Positions 16,952-26,018 are shown, numbered from the stretch's first letter. The stretch: DNA of 64,000 nt from Chloroflexota bacterium (GCA_024275635.1 JAJRYT010000151.1:186001-250000); one strand, 5' to 3'. The notes: generated from the sequence alone by a model not told the origin. A program made the numbers and translations.

Positions 16952-17887
16952 ATGAACTGGCAACTCGTACCACAACAATTGATCACCGGCATCTTGAATG
17001 GAGGAACTATCGCCCTCATCGCCCTGGGCGTGGTGCTTATTTTTAAGTCGTCCGAGGTCTTTAACTTCGCTCACGGTCACATGGTGATGATGGGCGCGTT
17101 TTTGACCTGGTGGTTTGCCGGAGCCACCGAGAATGGGAATGAGCTATTCAATTTACCTTTATGGGCGGCGGTGATCATGGCAGTGATCACGGCCGTCATC
17201 ATCGGCCTGCTTATCGAACGACTGGCCCTCCGCCCCATGGCCGGTCAGCCGCTCCTCTCTATCATATTGATGACCTTGGGGTTGGCTCAACTCATGGAAG
17301 GCGCAGCCAGTATTGCCTTTGGCATTGATCCCAAAGGCAACTTCCCGGCCCCCTTCTCCCCCGGCGACGTATTCATGCTTCCCTTCCCCGGCGCGTTCAA
17401 CGACACCATTATTCTCAAGAAAACATTGGCCGTGACTTTTGTGGTGGCCATGCTGGCGGCAGTTATCTTCATCCTCTTCTTCCAACTCACCAAAACCGGC
17501 CTCTCCATGCGCGCTACTTCCGAAAACCACGAACTGGCCCGCAGCGTCGGCATCCGCGTACCCCGCGTATTTGGTCTCTCCTGGGCCATCGCCGGCATCA
17601 TTGCCACCCTGGGCGGCGTCCTACTCGCCACCCTCACCGGCGTCAGCCTCAACCTGTCCACCGTCGTCCTCATCGCTTTCCCGGCTATCCTCCTCGGCGG
17701 ACTGGATTCCTTCCCCGGCGCTATTGTCGGCGGATTACTCGTTGGCCTGACACAGGCGTTGGTGCAAGCCTCCAGCTTGATTGCAGTGCGTAATTCCACT
17801 GAAATTGCGCCATACATTTTACTGCTCATCGTACTCGTTCTCCGGCCAGAAGGCTTATTTGGCCAAAAGCGGATTGAACGAATTTAA
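16952..17887 (+). CDS. livH: Liv-type ABC transporter permease LivH
   Basis: A 311-residue inner-membrane permease of the HAAT family with about eight hydrophobic segments. Family features include GLLNGGTIAL-like ITGILNGGTIALIALG near the N-terminus, the cytoplasmic ERLALRPM block, and the transmission-loop region MRATSENHELARSVGI, which couples to the ATPases. It ends with GLFGQKRIERI, typical of LivH. With LivM it forms the translocation pore. It follows the toxin-antitoxin islet and is followed, after a repeat, by livM. Confidence 0.95.
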   Translation: MNWQLVPQQLITGILNGGTIALIALGVVLIFKSSEVFNFAHGHMVMMGAFLTWWFAGATENGNELFNLPLWAAVIMAVITAVIIGLLIERLALRPMAGQPLLSIILMTLGLAQLMEGAASIAFGIDPKGNFPAPFSPGDVFMLPFPGAFNDTIILKKTLAVTFVVAMLAAVIFILFFQLTKTGLSMRATSENHELARSVGIRVPRVFGLSWAIAGIIATLGGVLLATLTGVSLNLSTVVLIAFPAILLGGLDSFPGAIVGGLLVGLTQALVQASSLIAVRNSTEIAPYILLLIVLVLRPEGLFGQKRIERI

Positions 17888-17904
17888 GCGTTGGCCCGTT
17901 GGCT

Positions 17905-17975
17905 GTAATCCGTAATCCGTTATCCGTGACGGAACACGGAACACGGAACACGGATTACGAAACACGAAACACAGC
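17905..17975. repeat. Heptamer (CCGTAAT / CGGAACA) hairpin repeat between livH and livM
   Basis: TAATCCGTAATCCGTTATCC is followed by GGAACACGGAACACGG and ACGAAACACGAAACAC. Units of seven bases are arranged as inverted arms. The same family occurs at 20701-20788, 35655-35709, 55790-55866 and in frame inside an ABC gene at 44785-44850. Confidence 0.75.
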
Positions 17976-17990
17976 AAGGATTAAAAAATT

Positions 17991-19058
17991 ATGGCTGTCC
18001 TTCGACCCGCAGGCGATTTTGATCGCAGTTACAAGCAAGATATGTCTGTTATCCGGCAAAAATACCAATGGGTATTGCTGGGGCTGGTATTGATTGGCGC
18101 TTACACCGCTCCCATGTGGGGCAGCGCTTATGTTGTCAGTACGGCCAATCAGCTTGCCTACACCATTATCGCCCTGCAAGGATTAAACATACTCACCGGG
18201 TATACCGGTCAAATTTCGTTAGGACAGGCGGCATTCATGCTCGTCGGCGGCTACCTTTCGGCGCTGATGACTATTCATTTGGGCATTTCCATGTTTTTGG
18301 CCCTGCCGTTGGCGGCCCTGGGAACCGGTTTGTTTGGCCTGATCTTCGGCCTACCTTCACTGCGGGTTAAAGGGTTTTATCTGGCGATGGCCACCCTGGC
18401 GGCACAGTTCATCATCCCCTGGATGAGCCGCCAAACCTTTAAGGATTATTTGGGCGGCACTTCAGGCCGGATTGATGTGCCTGTGCCCACAATAGGCGAT
18501 TTTGCTTTTTTGGAAGTGCGTCATTTTCTCTACATTTCGCTGACGGTGCTGGTGATTACAACGATTTTGACGCTGAATATCTCACGCACACGGTTGGGAC
18601 GGGCGTTCGTGGCCGTGCGGGATAATGACCTGGCGGCGGAATTGTTGGGGGTGAATCTGTTTGGCTACAAATTGCGTGCTTTTTTCATCGCGGCGATGCT
18701 GGCCGGGGTGGCCGGCGCACTGAAGGCGCACAGCCAGCGCGGCGTGGGCACGGAGTTTGGTTATGGCTTGCCCGAATCGATCATTTTCCTGGGAATGCTG
18801 GTGATTGGCGGCCTGGGTACAAACATTGGCCCGTTTTTGGGGGCCATCACGATCGTTTTGCTGGAAGACCTGGCAAATTTGACTGGCGGCCAGGTTGCGG
18901 CGCTTTTTCCCGACCAGGCGGCCCGCGTGTTGACTTCGTTCCGACCGATTTTCTTTGGGGCGATTTTGATGTTATTTTTAATTTTTGAGCCGCGAGGATT
19001 GGCTTATCGTTGGCAAATAATCAAGTCGGCGTGGCGGTTACGGCCGTTCTCCCGTTAG
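17991..19058 (+). CDS. livM: Liv-type ABC transporter permease LivM
   Basis: A 355-residue permease, partner of LivH, with eight to ten hydrophobic segments. The diagnostic blocks LNILTGYTGQISLGQAAFM, then LRVKGFYLAMATLAAQF, and the coupling loop GRAFVAVRDNDLAAELLGVN (where the EAA-like contact with LivF/LivG is made) are intact. The C-terminus LFLIFEPRGLAYRW is typical. It ends with TAG. It lies between livH and the binding protein gene, each gap being filled with repeat or short spacer DNA. Confidence 0.95.
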   Translation: MAVLRPAGDFDRSYKQDMSVIRQKYQWVLLGLVLIGAYTAPMWGSAYVVSTANQLAYTIIALQGLNILTGYTGQISLGQAAFMLVGGYLSALMTIHLGISMFLALPLAALGTGLFGLIFGLPSLRVKGFYLAMATLAAQFIIPWMSRQTFKDYLGGTSGRIDVPVPTIGDFAFLEVRHFLYISLTVLVITTILTLNISRTRLGRAFVAVRDNDLAAELLGVNLFGYKLRAFFIAAMLAGVAGALKAHSQRGVGTEFGYGLPESIIFLGMLVIGGLGTNIGPFLGAITIVLLEDLANLTGGQVAALFPDQAARVLTSFRPIFFGAILMLFLIFEPRGLAYRWQIIKSAWRLRPFSR

Positions 19059-19173
19059 CAACCCCACCCTGTATGTAAGTGTGTGAAAATGGAGGAGGTG
19101 AAATTGGAAGAAACTGGACATTCATAAGCATCAACTCTCTCAGATTGTTAGAAGGAACAACGGAGGTAAAGAA

Positions 19174-20694
19174 ATGAAGAGATTTTCCCGTCTAGCTATA
19201 TTATTAGTAATCCTGGCCCTGCTGCTGGCAGCCTGCGGCGGCAGCGCCATTACCGAAGAAGATTTAGCGGGCGCCGAAGCCCGCGCCGATGCGGCCGAAT
19301 CTGCCCTGGCCGACGCCGAAGCCCGCGCTGATGCAGCCGAATCCGCTTTGGCCGACGCCGAAGTTGCCCTGGCCGATGCCCAATCTGCGCTGGCCGATGC
19401 CCAATCTGCGGCCGCGGCTGCCGAGACTGCCGCGCCGGCCGAAGCGCCGGCTGAGGAACCAACGCCGGAACCGACGCCAGAACCGGTATCCAATTGTGAA
19501 ATTGGGTATGAAGGTGAAACCATCACCATCTACCAGCAAGCCGGCCTTACTGGCGCGTTGGCCTCCATTTTGGGGCCGGGCTTCATCAACGGCAACAACG
19601 ACGCCGTCGCTCAGATCAATGCCGCTGGCGGTATTTGCGGGGCAACTATCGAGGTCCGTTGGGAAGATACGCAATATGTGCCGGAGCAGGAATTGGCCGT
19701 CTATGAAACCTATCGCGCCGAAGACCCCAAACCGATGTTTGTTTTGACCTATGCCAGCGGCGCTTCGCTCATCCTCAAGGATCGCGTCGTTGAAGATGAA
19801 ATCGTCAATATCGCCGCCGGTTTGAGCGCCGAAGCGTTCTACAACCCGGCCGATGGCTGGACGGTAGGCGTGGCCCCGATTTACTCCGATCAATTTGCCG
19901 GATTCGTGCAATGGGTTAGCGATAATTGGGCGGACATCAAACCGGAAGGCGCGGGCGATGATATCGTGGTGGGTGTGATTGGCTGGGCCAACTCCTTTGG
20001 CGCTGGCGCCACCACTCCTGAAGCCCTGGCTTACGCTGAAAGCCTGGGTGTTACTGTTTTGCCCTTGGAAGAACAGGAGATTTCGCCCACAGCCGATGTG
20101 ACTGGACAGTTACAAAATCTGCTGGTAAACGGCGCTAATGTCCTCTGGATTCAATCCCTTTCCTTTGGCCCGGCCCAAGTCATCGGCACGGTGCGGGCGT
20201 TGGGCGCCTGGGACTCAATGGTTGTGGGCAGCGTCAACTGGGGCATGAATCAGGATGTGATCAATATCCTGGGTGAAAATTCAGCTTTGGCCGAGGGTTA
20301 TTACGGCGTGTTCCCGTCCCTATGGTGGAATGACACGGATGATCCCAATGTTCAGGATATGATCGCTTCCTTTGAGGCTGGCGGTTATCCTGAAAGTGAC
20401 AAGGGCGTCGGCTATATGTTGAGCTACGGCTCAGTATATGCCGTGTCCCAGATCATTGAGCACGCTATCAACCGGGATGGGTTCGAGAACCTGAGCGGGG
20501 CGACTTTCTTTGATGCCATGAAGGATTTGGGCACAGTCAGCGCGTTTGGTTTCTACGAACTGGACGTTCGTGATGGCAACCGGGCGCCGCGTGAGGCGCA
20601 GATTCGTCAGGCGCAGATGGTGGATGGCGCCATTCAGTTTGTGACGGTGCAAGATTTCTTTGAACTGCCGGATACGCGGCCGTCGGCTCCATAG
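19174..20694 (+). CDS. Liv-type substrate-binding lipoprotein with coiled-coil stalk
   Basis: A 506-residue periplasmic-type binding protein (peripla_BP_6, LivK-like) that delivers ligand to LivHM. A lipobox LLAAC gives lipidation at Cys21. Residues about 27-85 are a tandem of AEARADAAESALAD units, an alanine-rich coiled coil, followed by a Pro/Glu linker (PAEEPTPEPTPEP). The binding domain begins near residue 110 (ITIYQQAGLTGALASILGPG). The stalk is unusual and probably holds the binding domain away from the membrane or through the wall. The ligand is unknown. A good GGAGG lies before the ATG. The gene ends with TAG. Confidence 0.92.
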   Translation: MKRFSRLAILLVILALLLAACGGSAITEEDLAGAEARADAAESALADAEARADAAESALADAEVALADAQSALADAQSAAAAAETAAPAEAPAEEPTPEPTPEPVSNCEIGYEGETITIYQQAGLTGALASILGPGFINGNNDAVAQINAAGGICGATIEVRWEDTQYVPEQELAVYETYRAEDPKPMFVLTYASGASLILKDRVVEDEIVNIAAGLSAEAFYNPADGWTVGVAPIYSDQFAGFVQWVSDNWADIKPEGAGDDIVVGVIGWANSFGAGATTPEALAYAESLGVTVLPLEEQEISPTADVTGQLQNLLVNGANVLWIQSLSFGPAQVIGTVRALGAWDSMVVGSVNWGMNQDVINILGENSALAEGYYGVFPSLWWNDTDDPNVQDMIASFEAGGYPESDKGVGYMLSYGSVYAVSQIIEHAINRDGFENLSGATFFDAMKDLGTVSAFGFYELDVRDGNRAPREAQIRQAQMVDGAIQFVTVQDFFELPDTRPSAP

Positions 20695-20700
20695 TCAGTA

Positions 20701-20788
20701 ATTAGGTTCCGTATTCCGTATCCCGTTATCCGTATTTCGTATTCCGTGTTCCGTTTACGGATAACGGAATACGGATAACGGATAACAT
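20701..20788. repeat. Heptamer (CCGTATT / CGGATAA) hairpin repeat between the binding protein and livF
   Basis: A run of CCGTATTCCGTATCC-type units is mirrored by ACGGATAACGGAATACGG, giving a long imperfect hairpin with a seven-base period that fills the whole gap. It begins a few bases after the stop of the upstream gene and ends just before livF. Confidence 0.8.
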
Positions 20789-20797
20789 CACACCATT

Positions 20798-21601
20798 ATG
20801 CTGAAAGTTAATAACATTGAAGTCGTTTACAACGATGTCATTCTAGTTTTGCGCGGAGTGACGCTGGCGGTGGAGAAGGGGCAGATTGTTTCGCTGCTGG
20901 GGGCCAATGGCGCGGGTAAGTCTACGACGCTGAAGGCGATGTCTGGCCTGCTCCATGCCCAGGAAGGAGCCGTAACGCGGGGTAATATCGAGTTTGACGG
21001 TCATCGGATTGACAGACTCTCTCCAGATGAGATTGTGCGGCTGGGGATTGTGCAGGTGTTGGAGGGACGGCCGTTATTCGAACATCTGACGGTGGAAGAA
21101 AACTTGCAAACCGGCTCTTTGTTCCGGCCGTATGGGTTGAATAGCAAGGTGATCAAACAAGACGTTGAACAAGTTTACCATTTCTTCCCGCTGCTCAAGG
21201 AGTTGCGAAAGCGCACCAGCGGCTATCTGTCCGGCGGCGAACAGCAGATGGTGGTGATCGGCCGGGCGCTGATGGCGCGGCCCAAGCTGATGCTCTTGGA
21301 TGAACCGTCGTTAGGGTTGGCCCCCTTGTTGGTGCAAAGCATTTTTGGGGTAATCCGGCGCATTAACGAGGAATCAGGTGTGTCTATCCTGCTGGTGGAG
21401 CAGAACGCCAATGTGGCGCTGCAAACGGCCGATTATGCTTATGTGATGGAAAACGGCCGTATTGTCCTCGACGGTTCGGCAGAACAACTCCGTCAAAACG
21501 CCGACATCAAAGAATTTTATCTGGGGCTTACCCAGGTTGGCGAACGTAAAAGTTACCGCGATGTAAAACATTACAAGCGGCGTAAGCGGTGGCTGGGCTG
21601 A
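20798..21601 (+). CDS. livF: Liv-type ABC transporter ATP-binding protein LivF
   Basis: A 267-residue ABC ATPase, partner of LivG. Walker A is GANGAGKSTT; Q-loop VQVLEGRPLFEHLTVEENL; signature YLSGGEQQMVVIGRALM; Walker B LMLLDEPSLGLAP; switch His replaced by Gln in ILLVEQNA, as is normal for LivF. About 25 extra residues (ERKSYRDVKHYKRRKRWLG) extend the C-terminus, a feature seen in LivF homologues linked to acyl-CoA ligases. It is the last gene of the operon and is followed by a strong hairpin. Confidence 0.95.
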   Translation: MLKVNNIEVVYNDVILVLRGVTLAVEKGQIVSLLGANGAGKSTTLKAMSGLLHAQEGAVTRGNIEFDGHRIDRLSPDEIVRLGIVQVLEGRPLFEHLTVEENLQTGSLFRPYGLNSKVIKQDVEQVYHFFPLLKELRKRTSGYLSGGEQQMVVIGRALMARPKLMLLDEPSLGLAPLLVQSIFGVIRRINEESGVSILLVEQNANVALQTADYAYVMENGRIVLDGSAEQLRQNADIKEFYLGLTQVGERKSYRDVKHYKRRKRWLG

Positions 21602-21631
21602 GTGATTGTCTGGAAATGTGTTCCTGATAAA

Positions 21632-21687
21632 GAGACTGGAGACTAGAGATTGGAGATTAACCAGTCTCCAGTCTCCAATCTCTTTTT
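21632..21687. terminator. Hairpin repeat acting as bidirectional terminator after livF
   Basis: GAGACTGGAGACT (21632-21644) pairs perfectly with AGTCTCCAGTCTC (21663-21675). A second unit, AGAGATTGGAGATT, lies in the loop, and a T run (CTCTTTTT) follows. It separates convergent livF and the amidinotransferase. It belongs to the GAGACTGG heptamer family. Confidence 0.75.
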
Positions 21688-22660
21688 AAGCCAATTCCCG
21701 TTCAACAATCCCCGTTAAACAGCCAATTGCCCCGGCTGCTTTGCGTAACTCACCCACGTTCACCGTGTGACAGATGACGCCCAGGTTTTCTAAAAATGCC
21801 TGTGTCATCGAATTGCCGGCCGGCATCAAAAGTTCGCGCGGGCCGAGGGTGACGAAGTTGAGTGCCATCCCCTGTAACGCTTCCTTCTCATCGGGGATGA
21901 ACACGACCTGGAACCCGCATTGTTTGAGCGCTTCTACCCCGCGATGAACCAGCCGCGTGGGCCAGCCAATGGCCAGGTCGCGGTCAACAATTCGCAGCAT
22001 CCCCATCAAGTGCATGGAACCGTAGGGCAAATCCACCTGGATAACGGTGACGCCCATTTCGTTTAAGGCGTGAGTTACCTGCGCCGTTCCCTCGTCGTTG
22101 GTGCGTAAGCCGCGTCCGATGATGGCGGTCTGCGGGTCAAGCCACATCGCGTCAGCCCCTTCAAATGTACCCCGTTCGCGCATGCTGCGGATGATGGGAA
22201 CGCCCAAATCGGCCAGACGACGGGCGACTTGCCGCTCTTCCCCGGCGCGGACGGTGGAGGCAGGCCGGGCCAAAATCACGCCTTCAGGGGTCATGAACAT
22301 CAGATCGGCAACGAACATCTGGTTAGGCGCGGGTGGGCCGGCCGGGTCCACATAATGGACGGTCACGCCAGCGCCGCGGTAAGCTTGGGCGATGGCGTCA
22401 TGCTGGGCCTGGGCGCGGGAGAGGTTTAGCGGTTCCAGCATTTGCACGGCGTCGGGGTTGGTTGAGCCGGTTAGTTCCGGGCCGGGGCGATGGAGCAGAA
22501 CGGTTTTGAGGCGCGACCATTCGGTGGAGAGGCCGCAGGCGCCCCAGACGCTGCCTAATTCTTCTGATAACGATTGGAGGCGGGGCGACCAGCCTTCACC
22601 GCCATAGGCGGCGGCGTTGAATGATTTGTTAGACGTATTTTCTTTAGCTGTTGTTGTCAT
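21686..22660 (-). CDS. Amidinotransferase / arginine deiminase superfamily protein
   Basis: A 324-residue guanidino-group-modifying enzyme (pentein fold), related to dimethylargininase, arginine deiminase and glycine amidinotransferase. Family marks are VLLHRPGPEL near residue 55, FEGADAMWL (Glu/Asp of the guanidinium site), YGSMHLMGMLRIVDRD (catalytic His), and the nucleophile in AIGCLTGIVE (Cys314) near the C-terminus. All catalytic residues appear present, but substrate cannot be assigned. The start overlaps the preceding gene by ATGA, so it is co-translated as the third gene of an operon with the solute-binding fusion and an isoaspartyl methyltransferase homologue. Confidence 0.88.
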   Translation of the reverse strand: MTTTAKENTSNKSFNAAAYGGEGWSPRLQSLSEELGSVWGACGLSTEWSRLKTVLLHRPGPELTGSTNPDAVQMLEPLNLSRAQAQHDAIAQAYRGAGVTVHYVDPAGPPAPNQMFVADLMFMTPEGVILARPASTVRAGEERQVARRLADLGVPIIRSMRERGTFEGADAMWLDPQTAIIGRGLRTNDEGTAQVTHALNEMGVTVIQVDLPYGSMHLMGMLRIVDRDLAIGWPTRLVHRGVEALKQCGFQVVFIPDEKEALQGMALNFVTLGPRELLMPAGNSMTQAFLENLGVICHTVNVGELRKAAGAIGCLTGIVERELA

Positions 22661-24657
22661 TGCGAAAAACTATGGCCACCGACGAACCAGCGAATGACGG
22701 GCTGTTTTTGGGCGGCTTCAAGGGGGGTGGATTGGCCGGAAAGCACGGCCGTTACCTGTTCCCAGGTAATTGCCATTTGTTCTTCAATCAATACGGGGCG
22801 GGCGAAGGGGAATGCAGTGCGCATGGCGTCGCCCAACGGCCGGGGCAGATAGGCCCAGTAGCCCATCCCGTTAGCGACAGAGGGGCGGGCCGGAATCATG
22901 CGCGGAGTGGGTCGCTGGTAGCTGAGGAATTTGAGCCATTGCCAGACGGCTAACGGCCGTTCACTCCCCTGGCTGATAAAACTCCCATACACCCACAGCG
23001 GCGTAATCCCATCAAACCGATCTGATCCGGGAAACGGAACGGCTCCCAGGTTGGCCATGAGCAGTTGGCGCTCATAATCCACCGGCAAATCTACCCAGAT
23101 GATCGCCTTGCGGCGCGATGTTTGAAAATTCCACAGCAAGAACTGCTGGCGCTGGTTGATTTCCATCTGTCCGGCCAACGAAGAGATATGAGCGGCTTCC
23201 AATAAATCAGCCAATTGTCCGCTCAGGTCGGGCATTTGGCCCGGCTGGTCGGCCATGTCACGATACCAGGCCAATGCCGCTGCGACGTTTTGCGCTTGCA
23301 GTTGGCTCTGGCAAAGGACGGTCGCTTCTAAACAGGGGTTGTTCAAATTGTAGGCATAGGAGTAGAGTGAATCCAGACCGGTATCCAGGAAACGCCAGGT
23401 TAACTCTGATGATTCTAGTTGGCCGGGAACCAGCGCATCCATATTTTGCGCCATCTCTTCCCATGTCCAACGCAAGGAGGGTTCGGGCAGATTGGCCCGT
23501 TGGTAGGCGCCTTTGTCATAATAAAGCAGGCGCATGTTGGCGGCCAGCGGCAGCATCCAGGTACGGCCGTACCATTCCGTTCCCCGCCAAATTTGAGGGA
23601 AGAAATCAACCGCGTCAAAATCAGGATCAGTGTCTACGTAATCAGTCAGATCGCGCACCAATCCGGCAGCCAGCATCGCTTCGGTGGGGGTAACGGCCGC
23701 TCCGTCAAACTCTGTCGCCAAGGTAGTCCAATCATCTGGTAGTTCTGCCAATTTGACTATTTCGATGGTGATATCGGGATGGTCGGCCATGAAACGCGCT
23801 GCCGCCTGGTCAAAGTCCATGATGTTTTGATCGTTGTAGAAGCTGGGCGGCGGCACGGCAAAGCGGATGACGGCAGGGGCAAGGGCGGTTTCCAGGCGCT
23901 GGCGCAGCATTTGCCAGAAGAGGGGGGCGGGCTGCCCATTTTCGTCCAGGGCGATGAGACGGGGGGAGGGAACGCGAATTTGGCCGGGAACGGCCGTTTC
24001 GCTGAAATCATTAGACAGGTGCAAAGTGAGGGGGAGACGGTCGTCCTGGCAGCCGCGCGGACATATTGCCGCCACCTGATCCTCCACAAATATCGCCACT
24101 GCCGCCGCCCATACCTCGTCAATTTCCGTGTAGATGAGATCGCCCCACTCCTGCTTGGCGCTTGTCCAATTGCCCCAGTAACCAGGCGCTGTCGGCGTAT
24201 GTACCAGCCGGTCGCCCTGCCATTGGAAAAAGGCGATGCGTTGGTAAGTCTGATCATCGGCCGTCCAGGAGAGATTGGCCCAGATAAAATCATCGCGCGG
24301 TTCGGCCCGTGTTACCTGGAATCCGGCGCGGGCAGCCGACCTGTTTACCGGCAGGAGTTGGGCCGGTATCCAGGCCGAATCACGGGAATACAAGGAGAAG
24401 TATAAATCGCCGTCGCCGCGTAAAAAAGCGCCATGTTCCAGGTCAAGAATAGATTGAACGGCCGTTTTCACCTCGTTTTCTGAGCGTTCAATCCGGTTAC
24501 GGCCAGCCTGCCAACTGCCGAGAAGCGCCCCGGTGAGTGTGATGGCTACAATCAAAAACCAGAGCGAGCCGGTTAACCAACGGGCCGATTCCGCGCGTAC
24601 CGGCACAGTTTCTTCATATTCATCTTCGCCTACAAGCCAAGCAAATTTGTCTTTCAT
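22657..24657 (-). CDS. Membrane-tethered protein: novel N-terminal domain fused to an extracellular solute-binding domain
   Basis: A 666-residue protein. A short acidic cytoplasmic tail precedes one transmembrane helix (about 30-52). Residues about 55-290 form a domain shared with the 695-residue protein at 52769-54856 (common marks: a membrane-proximal helix, FFQWQGDRL...GYWG, then VEDQVAAICPRGC). Residues about 300-660 resemble family 1 extracellular sugar-binding proteins (NIMDFDQAAARFMADHPDITIEIV; GTEWYGRTWMLPLAANMRLLYYD). No ABC permease is nearby, so it may sense a solute rather than transport it. TGAGGAA precedes the start, three bases after the upstream gene; its end overlaps the amidinotransferase. 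Confidence 0.85.
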   Translation of the reverse strand: MKDKFAWLVGEDEYEETVPVRAESARWLTGSLWFLIVAITLTGALLGSWQAGRNRIERSENEVKTAVQSILDLEHGAFLRGDGDLYFSLYSRDSAWIPAQLLPVNRSAARAGFQVTRAEPRDDFIWANLSWTADDQTYQRIAFFQWQGDRLVHTPTAPGYWGNWTSAKQEWGDLIYTEIDEVWAAAVAIFVEDQVAAICPRGCQDDRLPLTLHLSNDFSETAVPGQIRVPSPRLIALDENGQPAPLFWQMLRQRLETALAPAVIRFAVPPPSFYNDQNIMDFDQAAARFMADHPDITIEIVKLAELPDDWTTLATEFDGAAVTPTEAMLAAGLVRDLTDYVDTDPDFDAVDFFPQIWRGTEWYGRTWMLPLAANMRLLYYDKGAYQRANLPEPSLRWTWEEMAQNMDALVPGQLESSELTWRFLDTGLDSLYSYAYNLNNPCLEATVLCQSQLQAQNVAAALAWYRDMADQPGQMPDLSGQLADLLEAAHISSLAGQMEINQRQQFLLWNFQTSRRKAIIWVDLPVDYERQLLMANLGAVPFPGSDRFDGITPLWVYGSFISQGSERPLAVWQWLKFLSYQRPTPRMIPARPSVANGMGYWAYLPRPLGDAMRTAFPFARPVLIEEQMAITWEQVTAVLSGQSTPLEAAQKQPVIRWFVGGHSFSQ

Positions 24658-24659
24658 GC

Positions 24660-25943
24660 CTATTCCTCAGATAAATTGTCCGGGTAATCTATCACAAACT
24701 GATGCCACCGTTTTTTTACAACCACATCCCCGCTATATAGTATTGTCAGTGGAAGGGCGCGAATTCGCAGCCCATTTAATCCTGGTCGTCCGGCCTCATC
24801 CCAGGCTTGCACCTGGTTTACCAATTGCTGGGCCGCGCCGTCATCTGGGCCAAAGCCGCGCACATGCAGCGTAAACGGCGGTGGCGGTTTGCCTTCTGGC
24901 GGAACTGGTGGTGGAAATGGCATATCAGGTGGGCGCATGAGTGCGCCTATGCCCGTTTCCGTCAAAATGGCCAGTGTTATCTGCCACTTGCTTTTGCCTG
25001 AACTGCTGAAAAGAGGGGGAATAAGCCCTCTATCCACGCTTTCACCCCGCGCATAAAGGGAGCAATGGCGGGTTTCGTGCAGGGCTAACCAAAGCGACAA
25101 ACTTCTAAAGAGTTGACGAGGCGTGGTTTTGACGGTGGTTGATCGATCTTCGCGCGGGCCGGTGAGCCATTGATAAATCATCTCCGAATCAACCGGGTCT
25201 GGATCGTAGATGGCTGCTAATCCCCAATCAGAATCACCCTCTAAATGAAGCTCGTGGCTCGGTTCGGCCAAATCGCCGCGCAGGCGCATGAAGCCGCATG
25301 GTTTGATAGAAGCGCTGGTCAGATGGTTGTTGCGCCGGTCAAACGCCACCGAAAGTTGGGGGCCGTTGATGGACAGGGGGAGCAGGATACGGCCGTCCGG
25401 CTTTAACTGCTCCAACCAATCCGGGGCAATATCCCAGCCGCCAACGGTCAGGATGATACGGTCATACGGGGCATTGGCGGTATACCCGGCTATGCCATCG
25501 CCGCAGATGACGTTGACCCGCTCAAACCCGGCGGCGGCCAGATTTTGCCTGGCGGCAGCGGCCGTATCCTCATCCAGGTCAACCGTTGTCACCTGGCCCT
25601 GCTCGCCGACGAGGCGCGCCATGAGCGCGGCATTAAAGCCCGTTCCCGCGCCGATTTCCAACACATGCTGGTCGGGCTGCAAATTCAACTGCTCCAGCAT
25701 AATTGCCATGATCGCCGGTTGGGAGGAAGAACTGATGGCACGGCCGTTTTCAAACTTAGTCGGGATAGCCTGGTCGCTGTAAACTCGCTCCAAAGCGACA
25801 TCCGGCAGAAACAGGTGGCGCGGCACAGTGCGGAAAGCCGCCTCGACACGTTCTGTTTCCAGGCATCGGTTCATTATTAATTTATCAATGAGAGTGCGGT
25901 GCAGGGCAGCAATATCGGGCGTTTCCTGATCGTTTATGGACAT
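24660..25943 (-). CDS. Protein-L-isoaspartate O-methyltransferase homologue with C-terminal extension
   Basis: A 427-residue protein. Residues about 10-215 are a PCMT-type SAM methyltransferase: VPRHLFLPDVALERVYSDQAI, then SSSSQPAIMAIMLEQL, then motif I VLEIGAGTGFNAALMA, TVDLDEDTA and YDRIILTVGG. Such enzymes repair isoaspartyl residues, or modify peptides. The C-terminal half (about 215-427) is an extension absent from repair PCMTs, with a proline-rich loop (MPFPPPVPPEGKPPPPF), resembling the long PCMT-like proteins of filamentous bacteria. It heads the operon with the solute-binding fusion, three bases apart. The gene ends in TAG. Confidence 0.85.
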   Translation of the reverse strand: MSINDQETPDIAALHRTLIDKLIMNRCLETERVEAAFRTVPRHLFLPDVALERVYSDQAIPTKFENGRAISSSSQPAIMAIMLEQLNLQPDQHVLEIGAGTGFNAALMARLVGEQGQVTTVDLDEDTAAAARQNLAAAGFERVNVICGDGIAGYTANAPYDRIILTVGGWDIAPDWLEQLKPDGRILLPLSINGPQLSVAFDRRNNHLTSASIKPCGFMRLRGDLAEPSHELHLEGDSDWGLAAIYDPDPVDSEMIYQWLTGPREDRSTTVKTTPRQLFRSLSLWLALHETRHCSLYARGESVDRGLIPPLFSSSGKSKWQITLAILTETGIGALMRPPDMPFPPPVPPEGKPPPPFTLHVRGFGPDDGAAQQLVNQVQAWDEAGRPGLNGLRIRALPLTILYSGDVVVKKRWHQFVIDYPDNLSEE

Positions 25944-26018
25944 GTGTAATTTGGGTCTGGTGGATGTCGCTTGGGAGCGGGTTTGTTTGGATTGGGGTTG
26001 GTCATTTGTGGCCGCCTT

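Noticed and set aside
19262-19440. Tandem direct repeats as a CRISPR or other non-coding array
   Set aside because: They are in frame, encode an alanine-rich coiled coil, and have no unique spacers.
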